Assembly: GCA_902806425.1 (NCBI GenBank)
Contig: CADCWP010000046.1
Span: 1 to 40,222 of the forward strand
Length of the DNA: 40,222 nucleotides
Direction: 5' to 3'
Source of the DNA: an uncultured Truepera sp.
GTDB lineage: Bacteria; Deinococcota; Deinococci; Deinococcales; Trueperaceae
The position numbers were made by a program, and so were the translations under genes. Numbering within the stretch: position 1 is the stretch's first letter; the number at the start of each line of letters is the position of its first letter. This document shows positions 26,701-36,581 of the stretch, one piece after another. The notes beneath the pieces were generated by a model that was not told the DNA's origin, searched no databases, and worked only from the letters and a program-made list of their open reading frames with translations.

Positions 26701-27114
26701 CTAGTTCCCTCCGGTAGCGATGGCGACGCGCTCGGCTCCAGCCCGTTTAAGAAGGTCCATCACGCGCACCGGCAGGCCGTACTCGATGCTCTGGTCGGCG
26801 CGCATGACCACAGTTTTCGTCTCGCGCCCGCTAAGCAGCGGGCGGAGCGCGGCGACAAGTGACGCCTCCGTAACCTCGGCACCGGCCAAGTAGATGCGGC
26901 CCTCACCCGTAATCGTCACCGTCGGCAGGTCTGTAGCTTGAGCTTCGGTGCTCTGCGCCTGCGGCAGGTCGATGGGGAGACCCGACTCGAGCGAGATAAA
27001 GGTCGTCGAGACCATGAAAAAGATCACCAGGGTGAAAATCACATCAACCATCGGCGCGAGGTCTAAAAGCGGCCCCGTCTGCATCGGGGTGCGGCTGCGC
27101 CGGGTGCGCCTCAT
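26701..27114 (-). CDS. exbD: ExbD/TolR family biopolymer transport protein
   Basis: LDLAPMVDVIFTLVIFFMVSTTFISLESGLPIDLPQA. Confidence 0.93.
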   Translation of the reverse strand: MRRTRRSRTPMQTGPLLDLAPMVDVIFTLVIFFMVSTTFISLESGLPIDLPQAQSTEAQATDLPTVTITGEGRIYLAGAEVTEASLVAALRPLLSGRETKTVVMRADQSIEYGLPVRVMDLLKRAGAERVAIATGGN

Positions 27115-27797
27115 ACGCCCGACCCGAAGGTTTCGGCTTGGGTCGCTTCGGTTCGGGCCGCGCGGGGCTCCTCACGGCTTTTAAGTGATACCGCCTGGGC
27201 AACGTTGCCCATCAGTTCCTCGCGGCGGCGCTCGAGTTCGACCAGGATGTTCTCGACCCGGCTCGCTAGGTACGAGTGCCCAAGAATGGTTGGTATCGCT
27301 ACGAAAAGTCCGGCGGCGGTGTTGACGAGCGCCTGCCCGATGCCTCCGGCGAGGACCGACGGGTTCCCGGCACCCTGCTGCGAAATCTCGGCAAACGCCG
27401 TAATCATCCCCGTGACCGTTCCCAAAAGCCCCAGCAGCGTAGCGACCTGTGCAATGGTAGCGAGCGGGCGGAGACCCCGGGTGAGGCTCTGCTCTTCACT
27501 CAAGTACGCCTCTTGAAACGCCGCCTCGACCGCCGGACGGCCGTAGGGAATCCGCGCCAGGGCCGCCTTTAATACACGCGCGACCGGCCCGCCGTGATGG
27601 TCGCAGGCGATCATCGCCATCTCGAGGTTGCGGCCCAGCACGGCGGCGTTGACCCGGGCCATCAGCCGGTCCGAGTCGGGCCGCTCACGAGCGAGTTGGA
27701 ACAGGCGGGTAAAAAAGAGGTAGAGGGCGTACAGCGACAGCAGCACGATCATCACCAAGACCGGGCCACCACTTAAAAGCAGGTCCATAATCCTCAC
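27111..27797 (-). CDS. exbB: MotA/TolQ/ExbB proton channel family protein
   Basis: LRPLATIAQVATLLGLLGTVTGMITAFAEIS...GIGQALVNTAAGLFVAIPTILGH. Confidence 0.93.
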   Translation of the reverse strand: MRIMDLLLSGGPVLVMIVLLSLYALYLFFTRLFQLARERPDSDRLMARVNAAVLGRNLEMAMIACDHHGGPVARVLKAALARIPYGRPAVEAAFQEAYLSEEQSLTRGLRPLATIAQVATLLGLLGTVTGMITAFAEISQQGAGNPSVLAGGIGQALVNTAAGLFVAIPTILGHSYLASRVENILVELERRREELMGNVAQAVSLKSREEPRAARTEATQAETFGSGV

Positions 27798-27945
27798 TAT
27801 CCTAGCTGCGTGCCTGTGCCGCGTGAGAAGCGCGGACGGCGCGCCCCCACGCAGCCGAGGCAGAACTCCTTATCAGTGTACCCCGAACCAGCCTGAGAAC
27901 GCCCGCAACTGAAGCTGTCGAGAGCGCCTTACGTGACCGTGCGCC

Positions 27946-30681
27946 CTAACCCGTACTGCGAAGTCCGGCGGCGACGCCGAGCAGGCTCATCATCACGGCC
28001 TCCTCGAGGGGCTCTCTCTCCGCGCTCCCTTCGGGCAGCCTCCGAATACGGCAGAGAAGCTCGACTTGTAGGTACGAGATCGGGTCGACGTAAGGATTTC
28101 TGAGTTCGATACTGCGAACCAGCGTCGGGTCGCTCCCCAACAGTTCCTGCCTGGTTATCTGCGTCACCTGCGCTACCGACGCCCGGTATTCGCGCTCGAT
28201 AAGCCCTTGGAAACGGTCTTTTAAGGAGTCGGCGACGAGACCCAAATAGGCTGTGAAGACGCCCATGTCGGCTTGGGCGAGGCTCACCTGGGCAAAGTCT
28301 ATGATCGTCCGAAAAAACGGCCACGAGGCGTACATCTCGCGGAGCAGCTCGGGTTCGACTACGCTCAGACCCGAGCCGAGCCCGTACCAGCCCGGCAGGT
28401 TGGCGCGGGTCTGCGTCCACGAAAAAACCCAGGGGATCGCGCGCAGGTTCGACAAGGAGCGTTCCCCTTTGCGCCGCGCCGGACGCGAACCGATATTCAG
28501 GCGGCTGATCTCGTCGATGGGCGTCACAGAATGGTAAAAGTCCAGAAAACCGGGCTCGGTGAGTAGCGCCCGGTACTGCGCTTTGGCAGCGGCGGCGGCC
28601 CCTGTGAGCGCCTCCCGGTAGGTGGCAGGCAGCTCGGGGAGGTCGCCGCGCGCGTCCCGCGCCGACGAGAGGATAAACGCGTGAGCGAGCTGCTCGAGGT
28701 GCCGGTGCGCCAAGTCGGGGTCGGTGTAGCGCTCCGAGAGGGCTTCCCCCTGCTCGGTCAGGCGCATCCGGCCCCCCAGCGAACCGGGCGGCTGCGCCAG
28801 GATAGCCCGCCCCGCCGGACCCCCGCCACGCCCGATAGAGGTGCCGCGCCCGTGAAAAAGCCGCAGCGCAATCCCCGCCTCCTTGCAGACCGCGGCGACC
28901 CGCTCCTGCGCCTCGTAGAGCGCCCAGTTGGCCGCCAAAAAGCCCGCGTCCTTATTCGAGTCGCTGTAACCGATCATCACCTCCTGCACGCCGCGCCGCG
29001 CTACGTGGTCGTGGTAGCTGGGCTGCGCGAAAAGCTTACGGAGGATGTCGGGAGCCGCTTCTAGGTCGCTGACGGTTTCAAAAAGTGGCGTCACGTCGAT
29101 TTCGGAAACGCCCGCCTGTTTGGCGAGAACTAACGGCTCCAAAATGTCCGACACGCCGTCTGTCATCGACACCACGTAGGAGCCGGTCGCGCCCGCGCCG
29201 AAGCGCCGCTGTAGCCGCCGGAAAACCGCCAGAAAGCCCAGCGCGCGTTTTGTCTCGGGCTCGAGCGGGGCGTCGTAGGGGGCGAGCGGGCGCTTGGTGG
29301 TGAGTTCAGCCGACAACAGCTCGATACGCCCCTCTTCACCGAGTGCGGCGTAGTCGTCGCAGACCCCTGCGTAGCGTAAAAGGTCGCTCAGCACGCCTTC
29401 ATGCAGCGCCGAGTGCTCGCGTAGGTCCAGAGCCGCCAGATGCAGCCCGAAGGCGGCGGCGCGGTAGCGCACGGGCCGAACAAAGGCGTCCGCGACCCGG
29501 CCCTCGCCCCCGGCCTCCAGGCTACTTTCGATCAGCGCCAGCCCGTCCAGATACCCCTGCACGGCACCCGGCGGCAACTCGCCTCCCGGCAGCGCAGCCT
29601 GCACCTTTGAGAGCGTGTTGTGCAGCACCGCCAGCTTGCGGCGGTACGGCTCTCCGGCGAAGCGGCTGGGCGTCGCCAGCGCGTTCGGACCCAAGTTCGC
29701 AAGGTCGTCGGCGAGTTCAGCGCTCAGCTTCGTGCGGCCGCCCCACTGCGACAGGCGCTGCACCAGCAGGTCCAAGTCGGCGAGGTGCCGGGTCAGCGCG
29801 ACGTCGGCCTGAAGCGCAACCGCCCCTTCGGCGATCTCGGGCGTGACGAAGGGGTTGCCGTCGCGGTCACCACCGATCCACGAACGAAAGCGCACGACCG
29901 GCGGCAGCGGCGCGCGGGTCGCGGCTTCAGGCCCGTAAAAGCGCCCCAGCGCGTCCTCCATGTCCTCCATAAGCTGCGGCACGGCCTCTAACAGCGAGCG
30001 CTGAAAGTAGTACAGGGCCGTCTTGACCTCGTCGGTAACGCTCGGTTTTTCAGTGAACAGCTCGCGGGTACGCCACAACGAGGCGATTTCGGCCAAGATT
30101 TCGCCCTCCAAACGGCGCTGATTTTGCGGCGACAGCTCCCTTTCGCCTAAAGTACGCAGCCGCGAGGCGACGCGCTCGAGCTTGAGCCGCACGGTGTAGC
30201 GCTTGACCTCGGTCGGGTGCGCGGTCAGCGTCGGCTGAATGTCGAGCCCTTCGATAAACCTGCGCGCCTCGGCGTACGTCCACCCCTGATCTTTAAGGGC
30301 TTTGACCGCCGCCGCCACCGATTCGCGGCGCGGCGTCGTCACCGTCGCTTGGGCTTCGCGGAGCCGGTTGACGCGGACCCGGTGAATCTCCTCGGCGAGG
30401 TTGATGAGCTGAAAGTAGACCGAGAAAGCGCGCAGCAGCCGTTCGGCCTCGGGCGTCTCCAGGCCCGCGAGCAGGTCCCCTAGCTCGCCCTGGAGAGCGG
30501 TCCGGTCCGGGGTCTGGCGGACGGCCTTGGTAAGCGCGCGCACCCGCTCGACGAGGCCGAAAAACGCTTCGCCCTCGAGTTCGCGCAAAACCTCACCTAG
30601 GGCGCGCCCCAAAAAGTCCACATCGGCCCGGAGCGCGGCGAACGCATCTTCGTCGGGCACCCGCCTCAGCACCTCACTCAT
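27946..30681 (-). CDS. ppc: Phosphoenolpyruvate carboxylase
   Basis: LTAHPTEVKR, SWIGGDRDGNPFVT, MIGYSDSNKDAGFLAANWALYEAQE, FHGRGTSIGRGGGPAGRAILAQPPGSLGGRMRLTEQGE. Confidence 0.98.
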   Translation of the reverse strand: MSEVLRRVPDEDAFAALRADVDFLGRALGEVLRELEGEAFFGLVERVRALTKAVRQTPDRTALQGELGDLLAGLETPEAERLLRAFSVYFQLINLAEEIHRVRVNRLREAQATVTTPRRESVAAAVKALKDQGWTYAEARRFIEGLDIQPTLTAHPTEVKRYTVRLKLERVASRLRTLGERELSPQNQRRLEGEILAEIASLWRTRELFTEKPSVTDEVKTALYYFQRSLLEAVPQLMEDMEDALGRFYGPEAATRAPLPPVVRFRSWIGGDRDGNPFVTPEIAEGAVALQADVALTRHLADLDLLVQRLSQWGGRTKLSAELADDLANLGPNALATPSRFAGEPYRRKLAVLHNTLSKVQAALPGGELPPGAVQGYLDGLALIESSLEAGGEGRVADAFVRPVRYRAAAFGLHLAALDLREHSALHEGVLSDLLRYAGVCDDYAALGEEGRIELLSAELTTKRPLAPYDAPLEPETKRALGFLAVFRRLQRRFGAGATGSYVVSMTDGVSDILEPLVLAKQAGVSEIDVTPLFETVSDLEAAPDILRKLFAQPSYHDHVARRGVQEVMIGYSDSNKDAGFLAANWALYEAQERVAAVCKEAGIALRLFHGRGTSIGRGGGPAGRAILAQPPGSLGGRMRLTEQGEALSERYTDPDLAHRHLEQLAHAFILSSARDARGDLPELPATYREALTGAAAAAKAQYRALLTEPGFLDFYHSVTPIDEISRLNIGSRPARRKGERSLSNLRAIPWVFSWTQTRANLPGWYGLGSGLSVVEPELLREMYASWPFFRTIIDFAQVSLAQADMGVFTAYLGLVADSLKDRFQGLIEREYRASVAQVTQITRQELLGSDPTLVRSIELRNPYVDPISYLQVELLCRIRRLPEGSAEREPLEEAVMMSLLGVAAGLRSTG

Positions 30682-30768
30682 GTCATCACTCCCGTCAGGA
30701 CACCGTACATAAACCGCTGTACCTAAACCTCAGTTTAGGGCTTCGGCGGCCCCAAGTCGTCAGATAGC

Positions 30769-31539
30769 TCAGTCGGCCTCGGGCGCGCGCCACTGGACGC
30801 GCTCGATCCGGGTCGCAGAAGCGCCGGAGAGCGTCAGCGCCACCGCGCATACCGTCCCCGGCGCGTCGGCGGGTTTGTAGCGCCGCGGCAGCCCCGTCGT
30901 AAAGCGGTACACCACCTCGTCGAAGCGCATCCCGATAGCCGAGTCCTGCACGCCGGTCATGCCCACGTCGGTGATATAAGCAGTGCCCCGCTTGACGAGT
31001 TCGTCGGCGGTCTGCACGTGGGTATGGGTCCCGATAACCGCCGCCACACGTCCGGCTAGGTGCTCGCCCATCGCCTTTTTTTCAGAGGTCGCCTCGGCGT
31101 GAAAATCGACGATGACCGGCGTTTGGGGGTGCGTCTCTAAAAGGGCGTCGAGCGCCCGGAAGGGGCAGTCGAGCGCCGGGAGAAAAATACGGCCCATCGC
31201 CTGCACCACCGTCACGCGCTCCCCGGTGCGGGCTTCCAGGGTCGTGTAGCCGAGCCCCGGCGCACCCGGCGGGTAGTTGAGGGGGCGGATCAAGCGGGGC
31301 GACGCCTCGAGCAGCGCGTAAGCGTCCTGCGCGTCCCAGGTGTGGTTGCCGAGCGTCACCACGTCGGCCCCGGCGTCTAAAAACGCCTCGAAGTGCTTGC
31401 GGGTGACCCCGAAGCCACCCGCGACGTTCTCACCGTTGACGATGATGAAATCAAAGTCGTCCCGGACTTCCGCCAGATAGCTTTTCGTCACGTTGAGGCC
31501 GGGGGTGCTGAAAACATCGCCGATAAAAAGTACACGCAC
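30769..31539 (-). CDS. TIGR00282/YmdB-like metallophosphoesterase
   Basis: MRVLFIGDVFSTPGLN, NGENVAGGFGVT, VVTLGNHTWD, VDFHAEATSEKKAMG, VIGTHTHVQTAD. Confidence 0.92.
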   Translation of the reverse strand: MRVLFIGDVFSTPGLNVTKSYLAEVRDDFDFIIVNGENVAGGFGVTRKHFEAFLDAGADVVTLGNHTWDAQDAYALLEASPRLIRPLNYPPGAPGLGYTTLEARTGERVTVVQAMGRIFLPALDCPFRALDALLETHPQTPVIVDFHAEATSEKKAMGEHLAGRVAAVIGTHTHVQTADELVKRGTAYITDVGMTGVQDSAIGMRFDEVVYRFTTGLPRRYKPADAPGTVCAVALTLSGASATRIERVQWRAPEAD

Positions 31540-31557
31540 CCGCTACGCTACCACGCG

Positions 31558-31917
31558 CTAAGCGCCCTTAGAGGCCGCGTAGAGGTCCTTCCAGAGCGCC
31601 TCGTCCCAACCGACCGTAGCGGTCGCGCCGCTCCTGATAAGCGGCTGTTTGAGCAGCGCCGGGGTCTCCAAAAGGCGCTCTAAAAGCGCGTCGTCGGAGA
31701 TTCTTAAATACTCGAGCCCCGACGCCTCGTACGCTCTACCGTCCTTTTCGATCAGCCCCGAGAGCCCAGCCTTTTGCACGAAGCGTTTCAGCTCGCCCGG
31801 AGCCGTTTTCCCGCCACTCAAGTCGACGAACTGCGGTTTCACGCCGCGCTCCTTAAAGAAACGGAGGGCTTTTTTGGTGTCTTGCGACTTCTGCGTGCCA
31901 AAAATCTGGACGTTCAT
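31558..31917 (-). CDS. ArsC/Spx family (arsenate reductase-like) protein
   Basis: MNVQIFGTQKSQDTKKALRFFKERGVKPQFVDL...LLETPALLKQPLIRSG. The usual active-site Cys appears absent (GTQKSQDT). Confidence 0.8.
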   Translation of the reverse strand: MNVQIFGTQKSQDTKKALRFFKERGVKPQFVDLSGGKTAPGELKRFVQKAGLSGLIEKDGRAYEASGLEYLRISDDALLERLLETPALLKQPLIRSGATATVGWDEALWKDLYAASKGA

Positions 31918-32010
31918 AGCCCTATGGTAGCCGTTCGGATGGCCGATGCGGAGTCCGGGCGGATTTGCTACACTTTTGCCAGCAGGACATTTCAGTACGG
32001 GGAGAACGAG

Positions 32011-32643
32011 ATGAAGCTGACGCGGATGGTTCTAACGGGCGGTCTCTTACTGGTTTTGGCGGGGTGCGGCAACGACAGCCCGGTTGTGACGCCGCCGACT
32101 CCAACACCGACACCGACTCCAACGCCTACACCAATCCCAACGCCTACACCGACTCCAATCCCAACGCCGACTCCGCCGACTCCAACGCCTACACCGACTC
32201 CGGGGGCCGGGAGCCTTGCAGGAACCGTAACCGCACCCACAACCGACGGCGACGTAAGCAATACCGTTGTGTTCGCTTGCTATAACAACGCTTTACCCGC
32301 CTGCGTTGAAATCTCAGGTGGGGTGTTCACTGATGGTTACTCGAGTGCGGCCCTTGTCAGCCAGTCGGGCAGCACCGGAGCTTATTCCATCGACAACTTG
32401 CAAGCTGTCCAGTTCTCGCTTATAGCGGCTAAAGATTCAGACGGTAACGGCTCCCTTGAGGATGCTGGCGACTACTTTGGCATCTACCTTGCAAGCGGCG
32501 CGACAGACATCTCTCTTGTAACGCCGCCGCAGACTGGGCTGACTATCCCACTAGTTGATGTAGTCAACCTTCAGAGCACAGCGACAAATGATGGTATTAC
32601 TGCCAAAGCGCTGCGTGCGGCAGAGTCACTTTTGAAGCGGTAG
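32011..32643 (+). CDS. Lipoprotein with Pro-Thr repeat linker
   Basis: ATG at 32011: MKLTRMVLTGGLLLVLAGCGNDSP lipobox, then (PT)n/PTPI repeats. Confidence 0.8.
   Translation: MKLTRMVLTGGLLLVLAGCGNDSPVVTPPTPTPTPTPTPTPIPTPTPTPIPTPTPPTPTPTPTPGAGSLAGTVTAPTTDGDVSNTVVFACYNNALPACVEISGGVFTDGYSSAALVSQSGSTGAYSIDNLQAVQFSLIAAKDSDGNGSLEDAGDYFGIYLASGATDISLVTPPQTGLTIPLVDVVNLQSTATNDGITAKALRAAESLLKR
32091..32202 (+). repeat. Low-complexity Pro-Thr coding repeat
   Basis: Repeated CCGACTCCAACGCCTACACC-type hexamers. Confidence 0.85.
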
Positions 32644-32666
32644 CGTACCGAAACCCAAACCTACAG

Positions 32667-32690
32667 AGGAGGCCACAAGCCTCCTTTTTT
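32667..32690 (+). terminator. Rho-independent terminator
   Basis: AGGAGGC-CACAA-GCCTCCT followed by T-run. Confidence 0.88.
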
Positions 32691-32704
32691 ACCTGCCTTA
32701 CCTT

Positions 32705-34861
32705 GTGAAGTATCCTAGCGACGCCGCTTTAGGTGCGCTGTTAGCATCTCGAGGTGGGAGCGGACAGCCGAACCAGAGGACGCGGGTGAGGCGGCGCATC
32801 GTTTTCGGCTTTATGGTCCCGCTCGGGCTCGCGCTCCTTACCGGGCTCGTGGTCTACCGAATCATAAGAACCCACAACGAGGACTTTAATCGCGTCACCA
32901 CCACCAGCCGCACCTCCGGACAACTTAACAAGCTCATACGGACCGTGGTGGACGCTGAGACCGGCCAGCGCGGTTTTGCCATCACCGGCGACGAGGCGTT
33001 TTTAGAGCCGTATTACGCCAGCGCGACCGAGTTCGGCGTCACCCTCTCAGAGCTGCGCCGCTCGTTGCCGGACGACGCCAGCAGCGAGACGCTGAGCGAG
33101 ATCGACACGCTCTTTGAGCGCTGGCACCGCGAGGCCGCGGAGGTCGTGATCGGGTCCAGGGAAAAAGCGCCGGTCGACCTTGATGGCGCGCTGCGCGGAG
33201 CGAGCACCGCCTTTACAAGAGCCCGCGCCGCCGAACTACGCTACGGGCTGACAGGCGACGCGGCGCTGCTCAGCCGCTGGGGTGCGCTCATAAGCGAAGC
33301 GCAGCGGCAGTTGGGGCGGGCGCAGAGCCTGGGCTTGAGCGGGGCGCAGCTTGTAGACGTGCGCGCCGCCGCCGCGCAGGTCGAATCGTACAGGCGCGCG
33401 CGAAGTGGCCTCGGTCGTCAGAGCGTGCCGGACGCCGCGCAAGGGCTCGACGACACACTTTTCCAACTGGCCGCCGACGCCGAGGTCGCCGAGGCGAAGG
33501 TCACGGCTATCATCAAAGTGGGTACAGGCAGACGGCTGATCGACGCGATTCGCGTACGCGTCGACGAGCTTTCAAGCCGCGTCAACGCGACCCTCGAACG
33601 CACCTTGGCCGCCAGCGACGCCGACGCGCGGCGGACGCAGTGGGTAGCCTTTGTAGGGCCGCTTTTCGCCGCGATGGTCAGCTTACTGACCATCGTGCAG
33701 GCGCAGCGGCAGCTTAACCGCTCCCTTCGCAAGCTCGCGGTGGTCGCCAAAGGGATCGCGGCGGGGCAGCTCGAGCGCCGCCTCAACCTGGCTCAAGACG
33801 ACGAACTGCGCCCCTTGGCCGAAGACTTTAACCGGATGGCGGACAGGCTGAGCGAACGCGAACGGCAAAACGCGCAGTTAGAACAGTTCGGCAGCACCTT
33901 GCAGACGTGCGTTACGACCGCCGAAGCGTACGGGGTCGCCGAACGCTTTGGGCCGCAGCTTTTCGGTGCGCTCTCGGGGACGCTCTACCTCATCAACCCC
34001 TCGCGCAACCTTTTGGAAACGGCCTCGAGCTGGGGTCAAGGTCACCATGCGGCAGCGGAGACGCCCGTAGTGCACGCACCGTCCGACTGCTGGGCGCTGC
34101 GCCGCAACAGGCGGTTACGGGTCGACGGGAAAGCGGGTATTGTGTGCCCACACGCGCCGACCCCGGCACCCGCCAAAAGCCTCTGCGTCCCGCTGGGCAG
34201 TCAGGACGAGACGCTGGGTCTGCTCTACTTGTTTAGCCACGACGCTAGCGCGACCCTGACCGACGCTACCGAGCGCTTCGCGGTGACGGTCGCCGAACAG
34301 CTGTCGCTGGCCCTGTCAAACCTGCGGCTGCGCGAAAGTTTAAAGCAGCAGTCGATCCGTGACCCGCTGACCGGGCTTTTTAACCGGCGGCACCTCGAGG
34401 AGACGCTGGCCCTCGAGCTGCACCGGGCAGCGCGGCGAGATGAGCCCCTGAGCCTGATGATGTTCGACGTCGATCACTTCAAGACCTACAACGACCGCTT
34501 CGGCCACGACGCCGGGGACGCGGTTTTGCGCCTGATCAGTGGGCTTGTGCAGAGGCACATTCGCGCGGGCGACGTGGCCTGCCGCTACGGTGGCGAGGAG
34601 TTCGTGCTGCTGCAAACGGGCATGTCCGCCGGGGACGCCTTTAGACGCGCCGAAGCACTGCGGGGGGCGGTCGCCGAGCTTTCCCCCGAGCACCACGGCA
34701 CCGCACTCGGGACCCTGACCATCTCGCTGGGCGTCGCCACCTACCCCGAGCACGCCCAAACCGGAGAGGACCTTCTCAAGCGGGCCGACGAGGCGCTCTA
34801 CCGGGCCAAACGCGGGGGACGCAACCTGACGGTAGTCGCCGCCGAGGTCCAGTCGGCTTGA
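32705..34861 (+). CDS. Diguanylate cyclase: CHASE3-like sensor, HAMP, GAF-like, GGDEF
   Basis: TVVDAETGQRGFAITGDEAFLEPY (CHASE3); C-terminal RDPLTGLFNRRHLEE, MFDVDHFKTYND, RYGGEEF with RAGD (RxxD) five residues upstream. Confidence 0.92.
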   Translation: MKYPSDAALGALLASRGGSGQPNQRTRVRRRIVFGFMVPLGLALLTGLVVYRIIRTHNEDFNRVTTTSRTSGQLNKLIRTVVDAETGQRGFAITGDEAFLEPYYASATEFGVTLSELRRSLPDDASSETLSEIDTLFERWHREAAEVVIGSREKAPVDLDGALRGASTAFTRARAAELRYGLTGDAALLSRWGALISEAQRQLGRAQSLGLSGAQLVDVRAAAAQVESYRRARSGLGRQSVPDAAQGLDDTLFQLAADAEVAEAKVTAIIKVGTGRRLIDAIRVRVDELSSRVNATLERTLAASDADARRTQWVAFVGPLFAAMVSLLTIVQAQRQLNRSLRKLAVVAKGIAAGQLERRLNLAQDDELRPLAEDFNRMADRLSERERQNAQLEQFGSTLQTCVTTAEAYGVAERFGPQLFGALSGTLYLINPSRNLLETASSWGQGHHAAAETPVVHAPSDCWALRRNRRLRVDGKAGIVCPHAPTPAPAKSLCVPLGSQDETLGLLYLFSHDASATLTDATERFAVTVAEQLSLALSNLRLRESLKQQSIRDPLTGLFNRRHLEETLALELHRAARRDEPLSLMMFDVDHFKTYNDRFGHDAGDAVLRLISGLVQRHIRAGDVACRYGGEEFVLLQTGMSAGDAFRRAEALRGAVAELSPEHHGTALGTLTISLGVATYPEHAQTGEDLLKRADEALYRAKRGGRNLTVVAAEVQSA

Positions 34862-34901
34862 GGGTGCCTGGCTGAGCCAGCACGCCTGCTATAGTCAGCA
34901 C

Positions 34902-35363
34902 GTGACCTTCGACGCGGTAGACCGGCGCATCTTAGAGGTTTTACGCAATCAGGGGCGCGCCCCGCACGCCCTGATCGCCAAAGAGGTTGGCTTGTCGGCC
35001 CCGGCGGTAGGTGAGCGCATCCGCAAGCTCGAGCACGCCGGGGTCATCTCCGGCTACCGGGCGACCTTTCACCCCGAGGCTCTAGGTTTAGGTATCTGCG
35101 CCTTCGTCTCCATCGCCCCACAACCGAGAAATCCCGGCGCGAACCTTGTCGAGAACCTGCGCGCCATGCCCGAGGTCGAGGAGTTGCACGCGGTTGCCGG
35201 ACCGTACGGCTACATTGCCAAAGTGCGGGTGACGACCCCTGAAGCACTCGACGCCTTTTTAGACCGGTTATGGGTCCTGGAGGGCGTCGAGCGCACGGAG
35301 ACGACGATGGTGCTCAGGACGAGCGTCGAGCGGCCCATGTACCTGCCCTTCACCGAACCGTGA
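34902..35363 (+). CDS. Lrp/AsnC family transcriptional regulator
   Basis: DAVDRRILEVLRNQGRAPHALIAKEVGLSAPAVGERIRKLEHAGVISGYRA. Confidence 0.93.
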   Translation: MTFDAVDRRILEVLRNQGRAPHALIAKEVGLSAPAVGERIRKLEHAGVISGYRATFHPEALGLGICAFVSIAPQPRNPGANLVENLRAMPEVEELHAVAGPYGYIAKVRVTTPEALDAFLDRLWVLEGVERTETTMVLRTSVERPMYLPFTEP

Positions 35364-36529
35364 GCGTCCGCCCGCTCACTGAAGCCGACCTGGAGCAGCT
35401 CTTCGCGCTTCGGCAGATCAGCTTTTTAGACCGTTCGGACTTCTCCGACGAGTCGGTGCGGGCAAGGCATCTGGCACGGCTGCCCTACACCTTCGGACAC
35501 TTTCTGGGCGGCAAGCTTACGAGCGCGGCGGTGTGGTTTCCGTTCGAGATGTTTTTGGCGGGGCAGCGCGTCAGGGTCGGCGGTCTCGCGTCGGTGCTGA
35601 GCGCCCCGGAGACGCGGCGGCGCGGTTTCGTCCGGGACTTGCTCAAAGCCAGCTTGGAACGGCTTCATGAGGGCAGGGTGGGTTGGGCGCTCGAGTACCC
35701 CTTCGACCCAAGCTTCTACGCCCGCTTCGGTTTCGTGACGGTGCCGACCGGCTACGAGGTCACGGCACCGTCCCACAAGCTCTTCGTCGGCGCGGCGGGG
35801 GACGCCGAACGCTTCACGGGCGACGCGGCCCGGACGCTGGAGCCCATCTACAACGCCTGGGCCGATCACTACTCGCTGACGCTGCGGCGCGACACCCACG
35901 CCCGCCCTACCTGGGCCCGCATTCTCACAGGCGACCGCTTCTGTTACCTATTGGGGGACGCCTACGCGGTGATGGAACTTACCGAGGCCCCAGCGCAGAC
36001 CACAGCCCAGACCCCGGCGCAAACGCTGATCGTTCACGACTACGCGTTCAGCTCCCCCGCCGGACGCGCGCGAGTATTCAGGTTTATCGGCGCATTTCAC
36101 GGTCAGGTGGCCCGAATAAGCCTGCATCTACCGAACGATGAACCCCTAGCCTTCGACCTACAAAACCACCACACCAATCAGTTACCCATCTTGCAGGCGC
36201 GCGTCGTCGATGTGCACGCTGCGCTGAAACCGCTTGTCAGCGCAGAAGAGAAAAACTTCACTTTGCGCGTAAGCGACCCGTTCTGTGGGTGGAACGACGG
36301 GACGTTTAGGGTGTCGCTCGGGCCGTCCGGCAGCACCGTGACGCCGTCGCAAAAACCTCCTGAGCTGAGCTTGGAAATCGGCACCCTGACGGGGCTCGTG
36401 AGCGGTGCGCTGACCCCTGAGGCGGCCTACCGGGCCGGGTTGATAGAGGGTGACGTGAGCGTAGGGGCGGCGCTGGCGGCGCTCGGCGGCGGGCGCGTGT
36501 CCTTTATGCCGAGTTCGGACTACTTTTAG
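35360..36529 (+). CDS. Eis-like GNAT acetyltransferase
   Basis: VRPLTEADLEQLFALRQISF, GGLASVLSAPETRRRGFVRDLL, YPFDPSFYARFGF. GTG start overlaps the preceding TGA (GTGA). Confidence 0.85.
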   Translation: MSVRPLTEADLEQLFALRQISFLDRSDFSDESVRARHLARLPYTFGHFLGGKLTSAAVWFPFEMFLAGQRVRVGGLASVLSAPETRRRGFVRDLLKASLERLHEGRVGWALEYPFDPSFYARFGFVTVPTGYEVTAPSHKLFVGAAGDAERFTGDAARTLEPIYNAWADHYSLTLRRDTHARPTWARILTGDRFCYLLGDAYAVMELTEAPAQTTAQTPAQTLIVHDYAFSSPAGRARVFRFIGAFHGQVARISLHLPNDEPLAFDLQNHHTNQLPILQARVVDVHAALKPLVSAEEKNFTLRVSDPFCGWNDGTFRVSLGPSGSTVTPSQKPPELSLEIGTLTGLVSGALTPEAAYRAGLIEGDVSVGAALAALGGGRVSFMPSSDYF

Positions 36530-36581
36530 CTACAGGACTTTTGCACACGGGCCACCGCACCCGAGCCTCTAGGGTACTTTT

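Noticed and set aside
32091-32202. Short tandem repeats that could suggest a CRISPR-like array
   Set aside because: Hexamer-based repeats lie in frame inside a lipoprotein and encode a Pro-Thr linker; no spacer/repeat pattern.
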